The position numbers were made by a program, and so were the translations under genes. A stretch of 64,000 bases of DNA from Dichetophora obliterata. Lineage: Eukaryota; Arthropoda; Insecta; Diptera; Sciomyzidae. This document shows, one piece after another, positions 50,300 through 61,440 of the stretch; position 1 is the stretch's first letter; the number at the start of each line of letters is the position of its first letter. The stretch lies in the NCBI GenBank assembly GCA_963920525.1, contig OY986438.1, forward strand, positions 178,183,093 through 178,247,092, written 5' to 3'. The notes under the pieces are model-generated. The model was not told the origin of the DNA and did no database searches. It saw only the letters and a list, made by a program, of their open reading frames with translations.

Positions 50300-51468
50300 G
50301 CCCATTTCAGATTGAGGTGACTTATCAGTCGCACTGACCATCTCCGATTTGGCTCAAATTTTGTTCCTAGATTGGTTTATTGCTTAGAAAACCAAATCTG
50401 AAGTTATTCATTTTCAGAACCATTTATCAAGGCCAAAATCAGGTGTAATTTGAAACGACGTAGCTCAGTCAATTTAAATCCGATTTTTGTAAATAAGGTA
50501 TCATTGGGAAGGTTATTTCGTCTTTTTTAAGGGAAAAATATAAAACTTTTGGAAAAATTTCAGTAAGTTGGCCCATTCTAAATTTCAAAGTTTAATGCCA
50601 TGCCAACAACAGACGCTATTATTTTTTTTTAGTTTCTTTATTTTGGTTTTGTGTACGTTTCAATACCTTTCGAACAATATAAAATTAAGGTGTGCTCTTG
50701 AAAGGTTCAGAAGTTATGGCGTAAAACGTGCAGTGTTAAAGAACTTTCAATACAAATTCAACTAGCTATCACAGCTTTTCAACATACATGCTCAGCAAGT
50801 AGTCTATTTCGCCCGCTTTTCCCGCGATACAAATTGTTTTCTATTATAAACTTGTGTTTTGCAAAAACGATAACACGTACACACAGAAACACAAGCTGCT
50901 GTAAGTGATCGCCTAATTTTGAACAAATTCAACTTTTTTTTTTCAAATTCAACGAATGGAAAAAAAATGTATGCTGTAAGGCTTTGATAGCTAGTTGAAT
51001 TTGTATTGAAAATTCTTTCAACCTGCACGTTTTACGCCATAACTTCTGAACCCTTCAAGAGCAGACCTTAATTTTATAGCGTTGGAAAGGTATTGAAACG
51101 TTCAAAAAACCAAAATAAAGAAACTGAAAAAAAACTATAGCGTCTGTTGTTGGCATGGTATTAAACTTTGAAATTAACAATGGGTCAATTTACAGCAATT
51201 TTTTTAAAAGTTTTATATTTTATCCTTAAAAAAAGGAGATAACTGTTCCAATGATACCTTAGTTAATAAAATGTGATTTAAATTGACTGAGCTACGTTGT
51301 CTAAAGATAGGCCCTATTTTGGCATTCGAATAGCCAAATTAAAAAAAAATTTTGAAACTTCAAACTCCAGAAATGGTTTTCTTAATGAGAAACCAATTTA
51401 AAAACAAATTTTGAGCCAAATCGGAGATGGTCAGTGCGACTGATAGGTCACCTCAATCTGAAATGGGC
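50300..51468. mobile_element. Foldback element 1 in the Harbinger (arms ~485 bp)
   Basis: GCCCATTTCAGATTGAGGTG at 50300 is mirrored by its complement ending at 51468. The arms 50300-50783 and about 50982-51468 match almost throughout: GACCATCTCCGATTTGGCTC, GTAGCTCAGTCAATTTAAAT, GGCATTAA/TTAATGCC and AATACAAATTCAACTAGCTA. A ~198-bp spacer separates them. No coding capacity; ORFs in the arms mirror each other. No certain target duplication, although TATA-like bases lie at both edges. Confidence 0.8.
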
Positions 51469-51474
51469 CATATA

Positions 51475-52339
51475 CAGTCATGTGAAAATAAATAGGGACA
51501 CCTATATTTTTATATTTGAAGCTGCATGAACTATAAACAATGTGCCCCAGATATAGCATTAATTCCTGCCACTGGTGATTCTTCTTGATAAGGCGAGTAT
51601 AACACTTTATGGAGTTTCCTCCCACATCGTAAAACTTTCAAGATAAATAGTGTTTTACGGTTTTGGTACGTGTTTAGTATTATTGATTTAGAATCTTAAC
51701 TACTCACTATAAAATTAAAAATAATATTTTGTATTTTTAAAAAAATATTAGCTTTTCCATCAATATATCAACCACTTTCGTGTCATGTGCTGCAGCGGAG
51801 CTAAAATTTTGAGATTATTCAACGAAATATCAACAAATTTTGTATCTTTTATTTTAGCGGAGCTGTAATCGTCCAAATTTAAAATGTCTTTTTTTTCATG
51901 TAAAAATATACTTAATCAAGAGTATTTTTTTAAATTTTAACTTTGGGCAATAACAGCTCCGCCAAAACAAAAGATAGAAAATTTGTTGATATTTCGTGGA
52001 TAATCTCAAAATTTTTGCTCCGCTAAAGCACATGATCCGAAAGTGACATACTGATAAAAAATTTTATATTTTTTCTAAAATACAAAATATTATTTTTTAT
52101 TTTATGGTGAGTAGTTTAGATTCTAGATCAATAATACTAAACACGTACCAAAACCATAAAACGCCCTGTATCTTGAAAGTTTTAGAATGTGGGAGGAAAC
52201 TCCATAAAGTTTTATACTCGCCTCATCAGGAGGAACCACCACCCGAGGGAATTAATGCTATATCTGTTGCACCTTGTATGTTATCCATGCAGCTTTAAAT
52301 ATAAAAATACAGGTATCCCTATTTATTTTCACATGACTG
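51475..52339. mobile_element. Foldback element 2 (Tc1/mariner-type ends)
   Basis: The tips CAGTCATGTGAAAATAAATA (51475) and its complement (ending 52339) lie inside TA dinucleotides at 51473-51474 and 52340-52341, as for Tc1/mariner targets. The arms pair for ~425 bp each (GGAGTTTCCTCCCACAT, GGTACGTGTTTAGTATTATT, AGCGGAGCT), meeting near 51900 with almost no spacer. It lies 6 bp from foldback element 1. Non-autonomous; no ORF of its own. Confidence 0.8.
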
Positions 52340-52341
52340 TA

Positions 52342-52977
52342 TATCTTTTTGTTCAGTTCTTTCTATGTATGGCGGGTTTCCTTCAAAAGTTTACTGAGCT
52401 AAATTATACACTCCATTATCACAGCTTTTTTATATACACCTCACCCGAAGTGAAAGGGTATTTTAAGTATTTGCATAAGCTTGCAACGCTAACAAGGAGG
52501 AATGGCTGGTAATAAAAAGTATAAAGAATAAGCCATATCCGTCTGTCCATTAGTGTATTGTCCGTAGCCACGGAATAAGGAGAAGTAGTAGAGAAATTTT
52601 TTAGAGGTTTAAGGTATTTCGTGGTCGTTCCACTCCGGCTTAAACTATGTTCTATTTTAGATATATACTAATTTTTGGCTCTTTTTAACCCAATTTTAAA
52701 TTGCAACGCAAAAAAAGTGTCTTAGCATTTGACACCAGAAGCTTACCTGATGAAAACTTTTAAGTAGAAAAACATTGATTCTGAAAATGAAAATGTCTAA
52801 TAGACTTTTTTTTTGGATTTTGCCGAAAAATAGTTTTCGCAGCTTTTTCAAACCATGAAAATTCATAACGCGAAAACGCAACGTTTTTTTCCGGAAAACT
52901 AGAAGCTTTTCCAAATATGCTATTTTAAATTTTCTCTCATTAGCTCACAGCAGAAGAAATGTGAAATTTAAAGTTTC
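52342..52977. other. Harbinger interior, non-coding
   Basis: No protein recognised. Contains GAAGTGAAAGGGTATTTTAA and later T-rich DNA. It may be part of the Harbinger spacer or another decayed insertion. Confidence 0.35.
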
Positions 52978-53326
52978 TAGCTCAGGTGGCGACCGTAGCC
53001 TAGTGGGTAGAGTGCGTGGCCCCTAAGCTAAAGAACCGCGGTAGCCCGGGTTCAATTCCAGCTCAGACAGAAAGTTTTTTCAATTGAATTAATTTTTCTG
53101 TTCGGTCGTCACCTCTCTGCAGACAATGGCAAACCTCAGAGAGTAAAAATTGCCATGTAAAGCTTCTTGAGAACATAAGCCGTTCGGAGTCGGCATAAAA
53201 CACGTAGGTCCAGTTCTCGATCATTTGCGATCAAACATTTTACACGCACAACACAATTGATCAATAGAAACTAGGTCAAAGTCCTTCCAAGGACTGAAAT
53301 GGCCAGTTTATTTATTATTTAGCTCA
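52978..53326 (+). mobile_element. tRNA-derived SINE, copy 2 (full length)
   Basis: The body 52985-53319 is flanked by TAGCTCA (52978-52984 and 53320-53326). The head contains an A box TAGCCTAGTGGG (52996-53007) and a perfect B box GGTTCAATTCC (53049-53059), internal RNA polymerase III promoter elements. A ~240-bp body and an AT-rich tail ending TTTATTTATTATT follow. The same family is at 6059-6374. The promoter looks intact, so this copy could be transcribed. Mobilisation would need LINE enzymes in trans. Confidence 0.85.
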
Positions 53327-53566
53327 AATGGAACTAGCTAGTAGCGGCAAAAAATGTGTTAAGCTTGGTTTTATTTTCGTTACTAATTGAAACAATTTGT
53401 TTTAGAATTTTTCTTTATGTTAAGGTTTTTCAAATGTAATAAAGATTTACTTTTTATTTAATTTGTATTAGCGCGATGTGTGGCTATGAACCTGCTTCTG
53501 AACTGGCGCCCTCTTTGACCGTTATGATCTTCTGTTGTGCTAAAATGTTCTTCGTTTGTTTGTCTC

Positions 53567-54710
53567 TCATCTACTAAGAAAAGGATACGAGTTAACCAAT
53601 GCTATGTATTTTAAGATGAAACATTTCTTACAGATTTCAAACGAATCTTTGGTTAAGGAGCAGCCCCTCTCTTTAGCAATGTTCCAAAAAACTGCTATTT
53701 CAGCCACAGAATTTATTGTTGTATTTAAATGGCAAAGAAAACAATTAAAACAGGATCTGAAACAGTCTTTCAACAACTCCTCTTGCTTGTAAATATATGC
53801 TTTCGCTGGTATCTTTGTTCAGCTGTGCTAAGAGTTGTCCCAATTCTAAAAGGTGTCATCATGATATTGCTTTGTTTATATCCACCATCACCAAGTATTA
53901 TTCCTCCCATGCGGCTCATTTTTTGAAGCCTTGTTTTTAATGATGAGGAATTATAAATCCGTGAAACATTTTCACTGCCTCTCCAACGTGCAACAATGTC
54001 CAAAATTCTACTGTTGGAATCCAGCTGTTGGATGTAGCGTGCTCCAACTTCGCCGCCAGGGTTTTTAATCTTTATACGGGTCTCTATAGCATATTTAAAG
54101 ATATTTTATATAACATATTTTATATCTCTATAATACCTAGACATTGAGGAAACCCAAAATTTACGAAAAATCCTTTTTTATCTGGCTCAATTCTTGAATT
54201 GTATCCGTGAAATTTACAAAGCAAGGAAGTTTGGATGCCAAGGCATTGACCACTTTTCTAATCACTGTGCTATCCTTTTTTGACTCATCCATGCATATCA
54301 GCTAAAATTACGTGCATTTGACCGACAGAAAATTGGAATATATACTTGAGTCTTTCCGGAATCCAGCTGATAGCTTCCCTTAGCAAGATGTCTTAAGGTT
54401 ATGCAAACCATCGTAAGTGGTGGGGTAGAGGATCCTTTATTACTCGAGGGCCTATTTTCATCTTCAATCAAATACTTAATAAAACGATCAATCAATTCAA
54501 TCAAATACTTAATGTTTAAATTATTCTAAATAATTAAATATATAACACCATGCTTCACCTATAGTTTTTTTAAAAACTCTGTGCCACTATAATATTCCTA
54601 GGCATTTAAACGGCTATTATAGTTTTTTCTTGCCCTGGTATTTAAAGTATCACTAATTATTTCAAAATCACGAAAAAAACGTTGGTCATCCATTTTCATT
54701 CCATTTCAAA
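53567..54710 (-). pseudogene. HARBI1-like transposase, broken
   Basis: On the minus strand the protein begins near 54705 with KMDDQRFFRDFEIISDTLN. It continues with TPPLTMVCITLRHLAKGSYQ (N-terminal block, 54440-54370), then the catalytic region. THIKIKNPGG-like sequence appears as TRIKIKNPGGEVGARYI (~54070), followed by ILDIVARWRGSENVSRIYNS and LKTRLQKMSRMGGIILGDGGY (second Asp). MMTPFRI, TAEQRYQRKHIFTSKR and SCVERLFQIL (catalytic Glu) follow. The first Asp motif and ~15 residues after GARYI are missing or garbled. Frame breaks near 54300, 54130 and 53770 make it inactive. The family cuts and re-joins Harbinger ends with its Myb partner. Confidence 0.8.
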
Positions 54711-54883
54711 ATAATTTTAATTTTCACCTAAAAAGTGACTTAAAACGCTGCGAGCCAAAACTAGCAGTTTTCTTTTTTAGAAGAGAATTTTTAAATTTAA
54801 TTTTTTTTATTACTAACGATTTGAAACTAAAGTCGAATTTAAGAAAGATTTGAGTTAGAATTTGTTTATTACTGAGGGCCTAT

Positions 54884-57079
54884 ATCTTTAGCTATTTTTT
54901 TCTCATCTGCCACATAAAGTTCTTAGACAGCACACATTTATTTATAACTATTTCTCCTCAAAATGTAATTAAATAATTAATTTATAATAAACCATAAACT
55001 TCTAAATCTGCTAGTTTTAATTATAAGTCAACTTTTCTCTTATAATTTCTCATTGTTAATGAAAAACTGTGTTGATATCGTAAGGAGCACCCTTGTAGGC
55101 CATTCTGCTGAGGCTTGCAATAAGTCGCATACAGTTCCATTAAATACCTTCAGGTCCGATACCATTTACTGCTTCTGTTAGAGCGCAGTCGAGTCTACGG
55201 CTTACGTTATTGTTTCAATGTTTCAAATGCAGCGCTTGACTTTGCACTCGGCGCAAAACAATGGCTAGCAAAAAATACGCCCACGCCGAAAAACAATTGG
55301 CCAACTTAGTGCAACAGAAAACGAACATAAAAATAAACTAAGTATAGAGGGCCATACATAAATTTGAACAACTGAACAAAAACTGCAAGCGAAACGCAAA
55401 ACTAAAATCTAACAAGCAAAAATAAAAGCGAGTCCAGGACGACGACGACGACTACGACTACTGCAAGGACGGCTTATAGCGGACGCATGCAACACTTGAG
55501 ATTGCAATTTTTCATAGAAATTTACTTTTGTTTCTGCCCACAATACTGAAAGACACACTCCAACATACCTACTTATATACCCACACACACACACACTCTC
55601 TCATTTATACAAACAAACACTGAAGCACAACAAAAACATTGACTAAATTGAAATAGAACCATTTGGTTTACACTCGGTACAAAGTTATAAGGAAGGGAAA
55701 AATAGAAAAAAAAAATTAGGTGGTAAGAGATAATAAAATCGTACTTGCAATGAGTATACAAAAAAAGACAATTCTCACAAATATTGTGTGGCAACCCTTT
55801 GCAGCAGCGAATTGTTTTGTTGCAGCTGTCAGCAGCGTGCAAGCAGCTCGCAGACACAGGCTAGGACAGCAAAATTTATGACTTTATTTATGTGCCCTGC
55901 GTTATGACAACGTTTTCCTGAATACAGGCAACATCAACACCAGCAACAACAGCAACACCTACAACAGCACCACATAAAGAACACCACATTTAAACCATTT
56001 TTATTGCAAGAGATTTTAAGAGCATTCACTTTGTTTTTATTTATTTAATTTTTGTTTTTATTATTTTTGCCTTGCTTTGTAAGTAGTTTGCACTTAAAAC
56101 CTGCTTAGGTCACCGAATCAACTAACACCACCCGCACCTTGGCTGACCGCGAGAAATGCTTCAAAATTAAAAAAAAAAAATAATGCAGAAATAAAATGAA
56201 ATGAAATAAAATAAAATAATATAAATCCGCCAGATAAATCTCACCATTGTGTCCCCAACGCAATGGTATTTATATTATAACAAAAGTGCAGCAAGCCAAG
56301 GTAACTCAGACAGACCGATAGACAGACAGACAGCATTACAGTCCAGCAAAAGCAATGTGCAAGTGCAAAAAATGCAATTTTAAAAGCTTTCTGCAATTAT
56401 TTTAAATTCTTTTTGAAAGTATTTTTTTTTTTTAATCTCATTCATGTATATTTTTTTTCTGCCATATTTTTATTTCCCTTGCCACTGCAACGTTTACATT
56501 AATGTAGTACTTAATTGAATGAACATGTTAATTATGAACAAAAAATTTATACTTAACATATGCAAGGACTTTTTATGGCAGTATTTTATAAAATGATTTT
56601 TTTATTTGCTGTGAACAGAGCAGAAAACATCTTAGCTTATAATAAATAGTTTTTCACGGGATCATCAGGTTGTCCTTTACTTGGTATATTGTTGTTAAGA
56701 TTATTATGGTTATTAGTCTCACCATTTTTTTTTTGTAGTGGTTCAAATTCAAGCCTCAACTTCGAAATATTTATAATCAATCAACATTGGTTTCATGACA
56801 TAAATGCATTTAAATTGATTACTACTCAATGAAAATAAAAAAAAATCGCCCACACAATCAGTAAACAAAGGTCATAATTTGGCATATCTCATAAAAGTAA
56901 ATCAAAGGTATATTACATCATATTATATACTATAGTACAGTATCATATATATATATATGATAGCTATCAAACGAACAATATTTGTTTGGTTATTTGCAAA
57001 TGAGTTCCCGAAAACGGCCAGAGCGATTTCGATGATATTTTCAGTATAGGGGCTTACGGGAGCGAAAAATCAATCTAAC
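54884..57079. other. Non-coding stretch with simple repeats
   Basis: No gene recognised. Simple repeats: GAC/GACTAC tract 55438-55462, (CA)n 55582-55597, CAA/CAG-rich tract 55928-55975, GACA/CAGA repeats about 56308-56335, and an AT palindrome at 56940-56962 (ATCATATATATATATATGAT). ORFs at 55409-55594 and 55573-55857 read through these repeats. Confidence 0.45.
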
Positions 57080-57089
57080 TAGGCCTTAG

Positions 57090-57206
57090 TTCTGAGAAAA
57101 TTAGTTTAGTGGCACACATTGGGATATTTGACCGATTTAGGCAGCCCAAATTAATTTATTCGTCTGTCTGGATTTTGATTTTAATCCAGTGCCAATTGGG
57201 ATATAT
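57090..57206 (+). repeat. ~180-bp tandem repeat, unit split by piggyBac (left part)
   Basis: Contains GGCACACATTGGGATATTTG and ACCGATTTAGGCAGCC, phrases recurring at 59596 and 59778, and ends CCAATTGGGATATATTTAA at the piggyBac target. It continues to the right of the transposon at 59555. Confidence 0.65.
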
Positions 57207-57405
57207 TTAACCCCCCGTCAAACACATATTCTGAAACCTTTGAACAAACATTTATGCCTGGCCAGACCCCTATACGTTTTTATGCATTTGTATGGCAAAA
57301 AGGGTACCGTAACTTTGATTTTCTAAGTATGTTCATTTATTATTTTTGTCTTTAGACTTTTTTTGATTTTTTCATATATGTAGCTACCTAACTGTAAAAA
57401 GATTT

Positions 57406-59034
57406 TTATTCATTTTGTGAAATGCATGAAAAATAAGTAAAATCAACTTTAGAATGTTGTTGGCACACAGGATTAGTGCATTTGGTGCAGTAAAAACGTG
57501 TCTTCCTACGCAGCTTTTCGTCTTGCGTGGAACAAATTCTGCAATCTTTTCTGGAATTCAGTGTACTAAGGCCGCTTTGTTGGTTAGGCAGCATTTTGCT
57601 GGGAATATTCAACGTCCTTCCAAAGAAAGATTCAATGCCCAAACGGGTTGAATGTTGTCCCAAAATATGGTTGTTGTTCATGCGATTTTATGTATTAGCA
57701 AGCACCAATTTTTTACTCAGCATGTTTCAGCAACATTCGTCGCTTCTCTTTTCTGGTTCCTTCTGTATTTTCATTGCATATGATGTAAGCGGCTAATCCA
57801 ATGACGTCTACCATGTTGCAAAAAAATGCTAATGGCCAACGTCTGGTTGACCGTTTTATGGAGCAATGCGTTACCATTTGGTCCATTGTATGTATCAACG
57901 CCGGCCTTTGTTAAATTGTAAAATAATATAGCTTCCGGTTTTTTGCTACGCCTTCAACTTTCTCGGTGTAGTGCACAGTGGATAATAGATTTACTGCTTT
58001 GTTCTTCTTTGGAACGTAGCTGCACAGTGATACAAGGTTATCATAGAAACCGAGCACAGATGAAAGCACTGGCCGTTTGCTGTCTTTTTTAATTCTTCTT
58101 TGGAAAGACACCTTTTGTTGGATCTAATGGTGCCAACGTATGCTAGTCCAATCGACGAAAGACGATTAGCTGCGTCCAATGTTGTAAAGAAGTTATCAGC
58201 AATAATAGTTCTGCCCCTGTTGGCGTATCGATTAGCTAAACTCATGAGCACATTTTCGCCCTGGTTTGTCTCTCGTTGTTCTCCCTCTTTAGCAGTGTAC
58301 AGTTTTCCTTGCAACGGATATTTGGTTTTCGCATCGTATGCCCACCATACTTTTATGCCATACTTTGCGGGCTTTGATGGGATGTATTGTGTGAACTTTG
58401 TGCGCCCACGGTATGGAAATAGCTGCTCATCGATGATTACACTTGCGTATTACAGTTCCATATGCCACGAATGGGAGCAGCTTTGTCGGTTTGTTGGCGA
58501 AATATGAATACACGATTTGGTACTTTGATGCGCTGTATTCGATTTGGCGAAAGTCGTACGCGCGTATTTCGTCAACAAACCGACAAAGCTGCTCCCATTC
58601 GAGACATATATAACTTCTTGAATAACAATCTTGCCAGTCATTTTGAACCATACGAAAGTGTAACCATCGATGAGCAGCTATTTCCATACTGTAGCGGGAT
58701 CAGCTGTACTCCACTTGGTACCATCTTTTCCGAGCAAAAAACCGTCTGCAGCTTGAGTTGGTGCATTCTCACTTTCTTCTTCGGATTCTTCATCGCTGTT
58801 GAATATTTCATTTGCTTCAATTTCCAATTCATATTCAATGTCCGAGGCGTCATCTTTGGGCACAAAATCTGTGTTTTCACCGCTTTGGTCGTCAAATAAA
58901 TCTAGTTCTTCGTCTGCTTCTGTGTGAAGTGCAAAATCACGCTGTAACGCTTATGATAGTTGTTGTTGGAAATTATCAGTAAGGCTGTCTGTACGCAAGC
59001 GCATATTGTACACAAATTCTAAATCCTCTGCCAT
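57406..59034 (-). pseudogene. piggyBac transposase, disrupted
   Basis: The minus-strand start ATG at 59034 gives MAEDLEFVYNMRLRTDSL, followed by an acidic region (DDASDIEYELEIEANE, EESEEESENA). The order then is DEQLFPYRGRTKF (58430), SKPAKYGIKVWWAYDAKTK, LMSLANRYANRGRTII, ADNFFTTLDAANRL (catalytic Asp), GTIRSNKRCLSKEELKK, KNKAVNLLSTVHYTEKV. Next is TMDQMVTHCSIKRSTRRWPL with NMVDVIGLAAY, and a C-terminal cysteine-rich domain CRICSTQDEKLRRKTRFYC, CTNPVCQQH (57560-57450). The segment between the acidic region and DEQLFPY is reversed and partly duplicated. With several frameshifts, no full protein can be made. The family excises precisely at TTAA. Confidence 0.85.
58505..58700 (+). pseudogene. 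Reversed transposase segment inside piggyBac
   Basis: On the plus strand, opposite to the rest of the gene, this reads NTRFGTLMRCIRFGESRTRV, FRQQTDKAAPIRDIYNF and YESVTIDEQLFPYC. This is normal piggyBac sequence that should precede the DEQLFPYRGR block. The minus strand just left of it (58505-58425) encodes a shortened version of the same end (FRQQTDKAAPIRGIWNCN, then IIDEQLFPYRGR). The result is an inverted duplication with arms of at least 30 bp (TTTGTCGGTTTGTT). Confidence 0.7.
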
Positions 59035-59558
59035 AACAATAGTAATAATTTCACTTTAGTTTCCGCACAAAAAATTTATATTTCGGACTGTCGATTTTGT
59101 ATGTTCAGCATTCAATTATAAACTAACTGAACTCAAAACCAACATAACAAATGAGAGTAAGAAATAAGAGAAAAATGAACACAAAAACTACCTGGAAGCA
59201 AACATCTGCATTGAATTCACATAAAAACAACCCAAAATATAAAAAAAAAATACCTGAAATCAACAATCTGCATTGTATTTACAGAAAAATAACCCAAAAT
59301 GTGTATAAAAATAATTTATTTCATACAAATTGTATAGGGATCTGGCCAGGCATATGTGTTTGTTCGAGGGGGACTTTCTTTTGCAGTTTTCTTCATGTTG
59401 GACGATATTTTAGAATTTTTTTTTTAAAAATAGAAAGCCAACAATATTATAGGCGGCTACCGGGAAATACAGGTATCTACCTAAACTAGAAGTATGTTTG
59501 ATTAACGCTCAAAAATGAAATATGCCTGGCCAGAACCATGTAATTGTCCAAGGGTTAA

Positions 59559-59830
59559 CACTATTTAACATTGCAAAAACAATACGTTTAACAGCGCACA
59601 TTTGGGTATTTCACCGATTTAGGCAGCCAAAATTATTTTAGTCGGTAAGTAGCTTCTATTCAAGACTGTTATTTGATTTAAACTCTGACGATCACTGTGA
59701 CATATTTCTGTACGATCATTGGGACACATTTAACGCTTTTCAACATTGCAAAAAAAGTTCGTTTAGTAGCACACATTGGGGTATGTGACCGATTGAGGCG
59801 GCCAAATTATTTTCTTTAGTAAAAGTTTTC
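59559..59830 (+). repeat. ~180-bp tandem repeat: split unit (right part) and next unit
   Basis: TTTAACATTGCAAAAACAAT (59564) followed by GCGCACATTTGGGTATTTCA (59596) is repeated ~180 bp later as TTCAACATTGCAAAAAAAGT (59739) and GCACACATTGGGGTATGTGA (59779). The boundary of the second unit, ATTGGGACACATTTAACG at 59718-59735, equals the unoccupied piggyBac target. Non-coding. Confidence 0.65.
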
Positions 59831-61078
59831 TATTATATTACAGACTAATAATTTTTTTGCTGACTGGCGCTATGCTTTCTTTTAAACTGAGACGTGAAAA
59901 TGTTGTTCAGAAAATTCCTGATTAGAGTAGCTTTGAAAAATCAATTGTTTTATCGATATACAATCAAAAGGAAAAAAAATTGAAATACATGAGTTTTGGC
60001 GGGAAGCTGAGCCAAGATCGGTCATCTAGGTATTACAAATAATACCAAACTATAAAAAAATATTATAGTGAACATTTTTTGCTGCAAACAAAGTCCATAG
60101 GTACTGGGCCTATTTTCATGAAAACATTTTTAAAAAACATATTTGGGCTAAAACACATTTTAGGGGTATTTTTCTTTCGAAATATTAATACTAACTTCAT
60201 TAAAATGAAGTGTTAAGTAATTGAAGAAATTATCCCAGCTGCCGCGCATTGGTTTTCTTTAAACGCGTTTGTTTTGCGAGAATTTCAATAATTTTGAAAA
60301 AGTTGCCCTCTACTACTCTTTTTTTTTTTGCTCAGCACTGCGGAAAGTGAGATGCATATAAATGCTGCGCTGCGCCCCAAAAACAAAATACAACAAAAGA
60401 AGAAATGTTTCTTATTTAAAAATACAGTATAGCGTATATAGAGTAGCGTGCGTCGGCGTCCATACCAAAAAAAAATGTTTAAAAAAACCACCCCCTATAT
60501 TAAAGCTGACCTCAAGAGGATTAAAAAAAAAGTGTTTTTGAACCTCCGGAAAAACAGACGAAATGGTATTTTTTCATAACTTTAGTATAACATGTCCGAT
60601 CTTAAAAAACCGTATGTCCTTAAAATAATAATTTTTATATTATTTTGAAAAAGTTAAATAAGTTTTTTTCTCATAAAATTAAAAACCGATAAGTTATTTA
60701 CTTTTTGTCAAAAAAAAATGATTTAATAACAATGGAAAAAATTTATTTTCAAAATTTATTTAAATCAGCTAACTTTAAGATGTATGTATATCCCATACAA
60801 CTACCCCTCAAAATAGTGCTTCCAAAAGAAAATAAATTCTAAGGGAAAGTCTTGAATTCCATCCCTACTTTTTTCATACCCAGAAGGCATTCGTTTAACA
60901 TATGCATGTCATTGAGAGGAATGCTGTCCTTAGTCTTCTCTAGAAGTGCTTCTAGAATTTTTTGAATGGAAGATTTCTCTGAGCCTTTTAATGAAAGGAA
61001 TCTAATAGTTGTTTTCCAGGAGAACTTTAAGAAGACATTCCATGGAATAAAATATTTTTTGTAGTTAAGGGGGTTTAC
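59831..61078. other. AT-rich non-coding stretch
   Basis: No gene recognised. ORF 60285-60491 on minus is low complexity. Confidence 0.4.
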
Positions 61079-61440
61079 AAAATCCTACGGAAAATATCCC
61101 TTTTCTCGATTTTCTCGCGATTTTGGAAATGAGAAGTGTTTGGGTTTTGTTGGGGGTTTATAAAAACTCCACTTAAAATGTCCCTTTTTTTTGATATTTA
61201 CGGCATTTTGGTGTTGGTAATGAAAAGGGTTCGGGTTTTGTTGAGGGTTTAAAAAACAACTTTAAAATACCTTTTCCCGATTTTCTCGCGTTTTTGGTAT
61301 TGCAAATGAGAAGTGTCTTGGTTTTGTTGTGGGTTTCAAAAACTTCCATACCTTTTTCCGATTTTGAGGGAATTTCGGTGTTGGAAGTAGGAAGTGAATG
61401 CATTTTTGGGGGAGTTAAAAAAATCCAATGGAAAATATCT
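61079..61440 (+). repeat. Minisatellite, ~85-bp unit, four copies plus a partial
   Basis: Units start at about 61079, 61161, 61251 and 61338, with a partial at 61417. They share the order AAAATCC..(G)GAAAATATCCCTTTT, CCGATTTTCTCGCG, TTTTGG, ATGAGAAGTG, GGGTTTTGTTGNGGGTTT. Divergence rises towards unit 4. ORFs on both strands are repeat by-products. Confidence 0.7.

Larger units (their letters stand above)
49015..54880. mobile_element. PIF/Harbinger-like transposon, decayed and multiply interrupted
   Basis: The left tip GGCCCTTGGTAAAAGAAAC (49015) and the right tip, inverted, GGCCCTCAGTAATAAAC (ending 54880) match. Both are followed inward by AATTCGA(A/C)TTTAGT. TAT flanks each side (49012-49014, 54881-54883), fitting the 3-bp duplications of this superfamily. 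Inside are a Myb/SANT ORF on plus and a HARBI1-like transposase on minus, the two genes typical of Harbinger. Two foldbacks (50300-52339) and a SINE (52985-53319) interrupt it. Removing them leaves ~3.5 kb, the usual element size. Confidence 0.65.
57211..59554 (-). mobile_element. piggyBac-like transposon, near full length
   Basis: TTAA at 57207-57210 and 59555-59558 flanks the element. The left tip is CCCCCCGTCAAACAC and the right tip, inverted, CCCTTGGACAATTAC. A 35-bp sub-terminal inverted repeat (ATGCCTGGCCAGA core) is at about 57240-57278 and 59332-59370, and the core recurs at about 59522. The transposase lies on the minus strand and covers most of the 2.3 kb. Inside it is a reversed segment near 58500-58700. 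Confidence 0.85.

Noticed and set aside
55080..55330. Possible host exon in a GC-richer patch
   Set aside because: No long frame or convincing splice sites, and no recognisable protein.
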